Assembly (NCBI GenBank): GCA_036264355.1
Contig: DATARD010000023.1
Coordinates: forward strand, 4,597 to 68,596
Source: UBA5704 sp036264355
Lineage (GTDB): Bacteria > Acidobacteriota > Thermoanaerobaculia > Multivoradales > UBA5704
Direction of reading: 5' to 3'
DNA: 64,000 nucleotides
Within the stretch, counting starts at the first letter, position 1; each line of letters starts with the position of its first letter. This document shows positions 57,101 to 60,100 of the stretch, in pieces. Made by a program: the position numbers and the translations under genes. A model generated the notes under the pieces. It saw nothing but the letters and a program-made list of their open reading frames with translations, was not told the DNA's origin and searched no databases.

Positions 57101-60100
57101 TTTGAAAAGCTGGTCGAGGAGCTGGCGCCGGAGCGGAGTCTCGCGCAGACCCCCTTGTTCCAGGTGATGCTGGTGCTCCAGAACGCGCCCATGGGGAGCC
57201 TGGAGATCCGGGATCTCCGGCTGCGCCTGCTGACCGCCGAGGTCACCACCTCGAAGCTCGATCTCACGGTGAACGTCACCGAGCGCGACGGCGCCCTGGA
57301 CGGCGAGATCGAGTACGCCACCGATCTGTTCGACGCCGCGACGGTCGACCGCCTGGCCGGGCATTTCGAGCGCCTGCTCGCCGCGGCCGTGGAGGCGCCG
57401 GAGCGGCGGACCGCGGAGCTGCCGCTGCTGAGCGCGGCCGAGCGAGGGCAGATCCTGCTCGAATGGAACGACACCGGAGCGGCTGTGCCCCGCCTGCCGC
57501 CGGAAGCGGGCGCGCCGGAGCTGTTCGCCGCGCAGGCCCGGCGGACTCCGGACGCCGTCGCCGTGGTCTGCGGTAATGACTTGCTGACCTACGCCGAGCT
57601 CGCCGGCCGGGCCGGCCGTCTCGCCCGCCACCTGCGCCGCCTCGGCGTCGGGCCGGACGTCCTGGTCGGCCTCTTCGTCGAGCGCTCGCTGGACATGGTC
57701 GTCGGCGTGCTGGGCATCCTCCAGGCCGGCGGCGCCTACGTCCCGCTCGACCCCGGATACCCGGATCAGCGTCTGGCGTTCATGCTCGACGACACCCGCG
57801 CCCCGGTGGTGGTGACCCAGGAGCCGCTGCGCGGCCGGCTGCCGGCCGGCGGCGGCTTCACGGCCGTCCTCCTCGACGGCGGCGAAGTGGCTCCTCACCC
57901 CCGACGCCTCTCGCCCCCTCAAGGCCTCGATTTTCCCCTCTCCCGGGCGGTGGGAGGGGGATGGGAGAGGGGGCCAGGGGGTGAGGAGCTGGCCTACGTC
58001 ATCTACACCTCGGGCTCGACCGGCCGGCCCAAGGGCGTGGCCCTCTCCCACGGCGCTCTGCGCAACCTGATTGACTGGCATCTGGCCACCTGCCTGGGCG
58101 GCGTGCGGACGCTCCAGATCGCCTCCATGAGCTTCGACGTCAGCTTCTACGAGATGTTCGCCTGCTGGGGCTCCGGCGGCACCCTGGTGGTGGTCGCGGA
58201 GGAGCTGCGGCGCGACATGCCGGCGCTCGCCGGTCTCCTGGTGGAGCAGGGGGTCGAAAAGGCGGTCTTCCCGGTGGCCGTCTTCGCCCAGCTCGCCGAG
58301 ATCTTCGCCGGGCGCGCGGAGCTGCCGCCGCTCCGCGAGATCACCACCACCGGCGAGCGGTTGCAGACCAACCGGGCCATGGCGGCGCTCCTCGACCGCC
58401 TCCCGGGGTGCGTCTTCCACAACCAGTACGGCCCGACCGAGACCCACGTGGCCACCGCCTTCACCCTCCCCTCCGGCCCCGGCTGCTGGCCGGTCTTTCC
58501 CGCTATCGGCCGGCCGATCTGGAGCTCCACGGCGTACGTTCTGGAGCCGGGCCTGGAGCCCGCTCCCCTCGGCGTCCCGGGCGACCTCCACCTCGGCGGC
58601 GCCTGCGTGGCGCGCGGCTACCTCGGGCGGCCCGCTCTCACCGCCGAGCGGTTCGTGCCCGACCCGTTCTCCACCGTCCCGGGGGGCCGCCTCTACCGCA
58701 CCGGCGACAAGGTGCGCCTGGCGGTGGGCGGCGAGCTGGAGTACCTCGGCCGCTTCGACCATCAGGTGAAGATCCGCGGCTTCCGCATCGAGCCGGGCGA
58801 GATCGAGGAGGCGCTGTTGGCGTTGCCGGGAGTCGGCGAGGCGGTGGTGGTGGCGCGCGAGGATCAGCCCGCGGGCGAGCGGCGGCTGGTCGCCTATGTC
58901 GTGGGAACCGCCACGGCGGAGGAGCTGCGCTCCGCGCTCCGCGAGCAGTTGCCGGACTACATGGTGCCCGCCGCCTTCGTGACCCTCGCGGCGTTCCCCC
59001 TCACCCCCAACCGCAAGGTGGACCGCAAGGCCCTGCCGGCACCGGAATGGCAGGGCGCGGGAGAGGGCCATGCAGCGCCGCGGACGCCGGTCGAAGAGGT
59101 TCTCGCCGGCATCTGGGCCGAGCTGCTCGGGCTCGAACGGGTCGGGGCGGACGGCTCTTTCTTCGAGCTCGGGGGGCACTCGCTGCTGGCGGCGCAGGTA
59201 ATGTCGCGCCTGCGCGGCGCCTTCGGGGTCGAGATGCCGCTGCGCGACCTGTTCGAGGCCCCCACGCCGGCCGGTCTCGCGGTCCGGGTCGAGCTGGCGC
59301 GGAGAGCGGCCGGAGCGGCCGGAGCGGCTCCGTCTCTCGTCCCCCTCGTTCCGGTCCACCGGCAAGGGCCTCTCCCGCTCTCATTCGCCCAGCGGCGCCT
59401 CTGGCTCATCGATCAGCTCGCGCCGGGCTCGCCGATGTACCACATGCCGTTGGTGCTGCGGGTCGAAGGGCCGCTGGACCCGGCGGTGCTGGCGCGGAGC
59501 CTGTCCGCGGTCGTGCGGCGCCATGAGGCGTTGCGCACGGTCTTCACGGTGTTGGAAGGGGAGAGACCAGGAGGCACGCCGGTGCAGGTGGTCCGGCCGG
59601 CGGTGCCGTTCGTGCTGCCGGTGGTAGACCTGTCGGGGCTGCCGGAGAGCCGGCGCGAGGCTCTGGCCCTCCTCCTGGCGCAGCAGGAGGCGCTGCGCCC
59701 GTTCGATCTGGCGCGCGATCCGCTGTTGCGCGGCGTGCTGCTGCGGCTCGCCGATTCTGGGGAAATACCCGACCATGTCGCCGCGCTCACCATGCACCAC
59801 ATCGTGAGCGACGGCTGGTCGCTGGGCATCCTGGTCCGCGAGGTCACGATCCTCTATGCGGCGTTCGCCGCGGGCCGTCCCTCCCCCTTGCTGGAGCTGC
59901 CGGTGCAGTACGCGGATTTCTCGGTGTGGCAGGGCTCCTGGCTGCGCGGCGAGCTGCTGGAGAACGAGATCGCTTTCTGGCGGCGGCAGCTCGCCGGGCT
60001 GCCGCCGCACCTCGATCTGCCCACCGACCGGCCGCGATCCACGATGAGGAGCCTCCGCGGCACGTCGCGGCCGGTGCGGCTGCCCGCCGGGATCGCCCGG

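Noticed and set aside
57888..57985. Frameshift or assembly chimera in A domain 4
   Set aside because: The odd sequence is a complete in-frame palindromic repeat of the type seen elsewhere, and the domain resumes correctly after it.
51650..59365. A 2571-codon open frame antisense to the giant NRPS-PKS gene
   Set aside because: Long antisense frames are expected in GC-rich genes. Composition is Arg/Gln/His-rich with no domain, and it lies opposite well-conserved modules.
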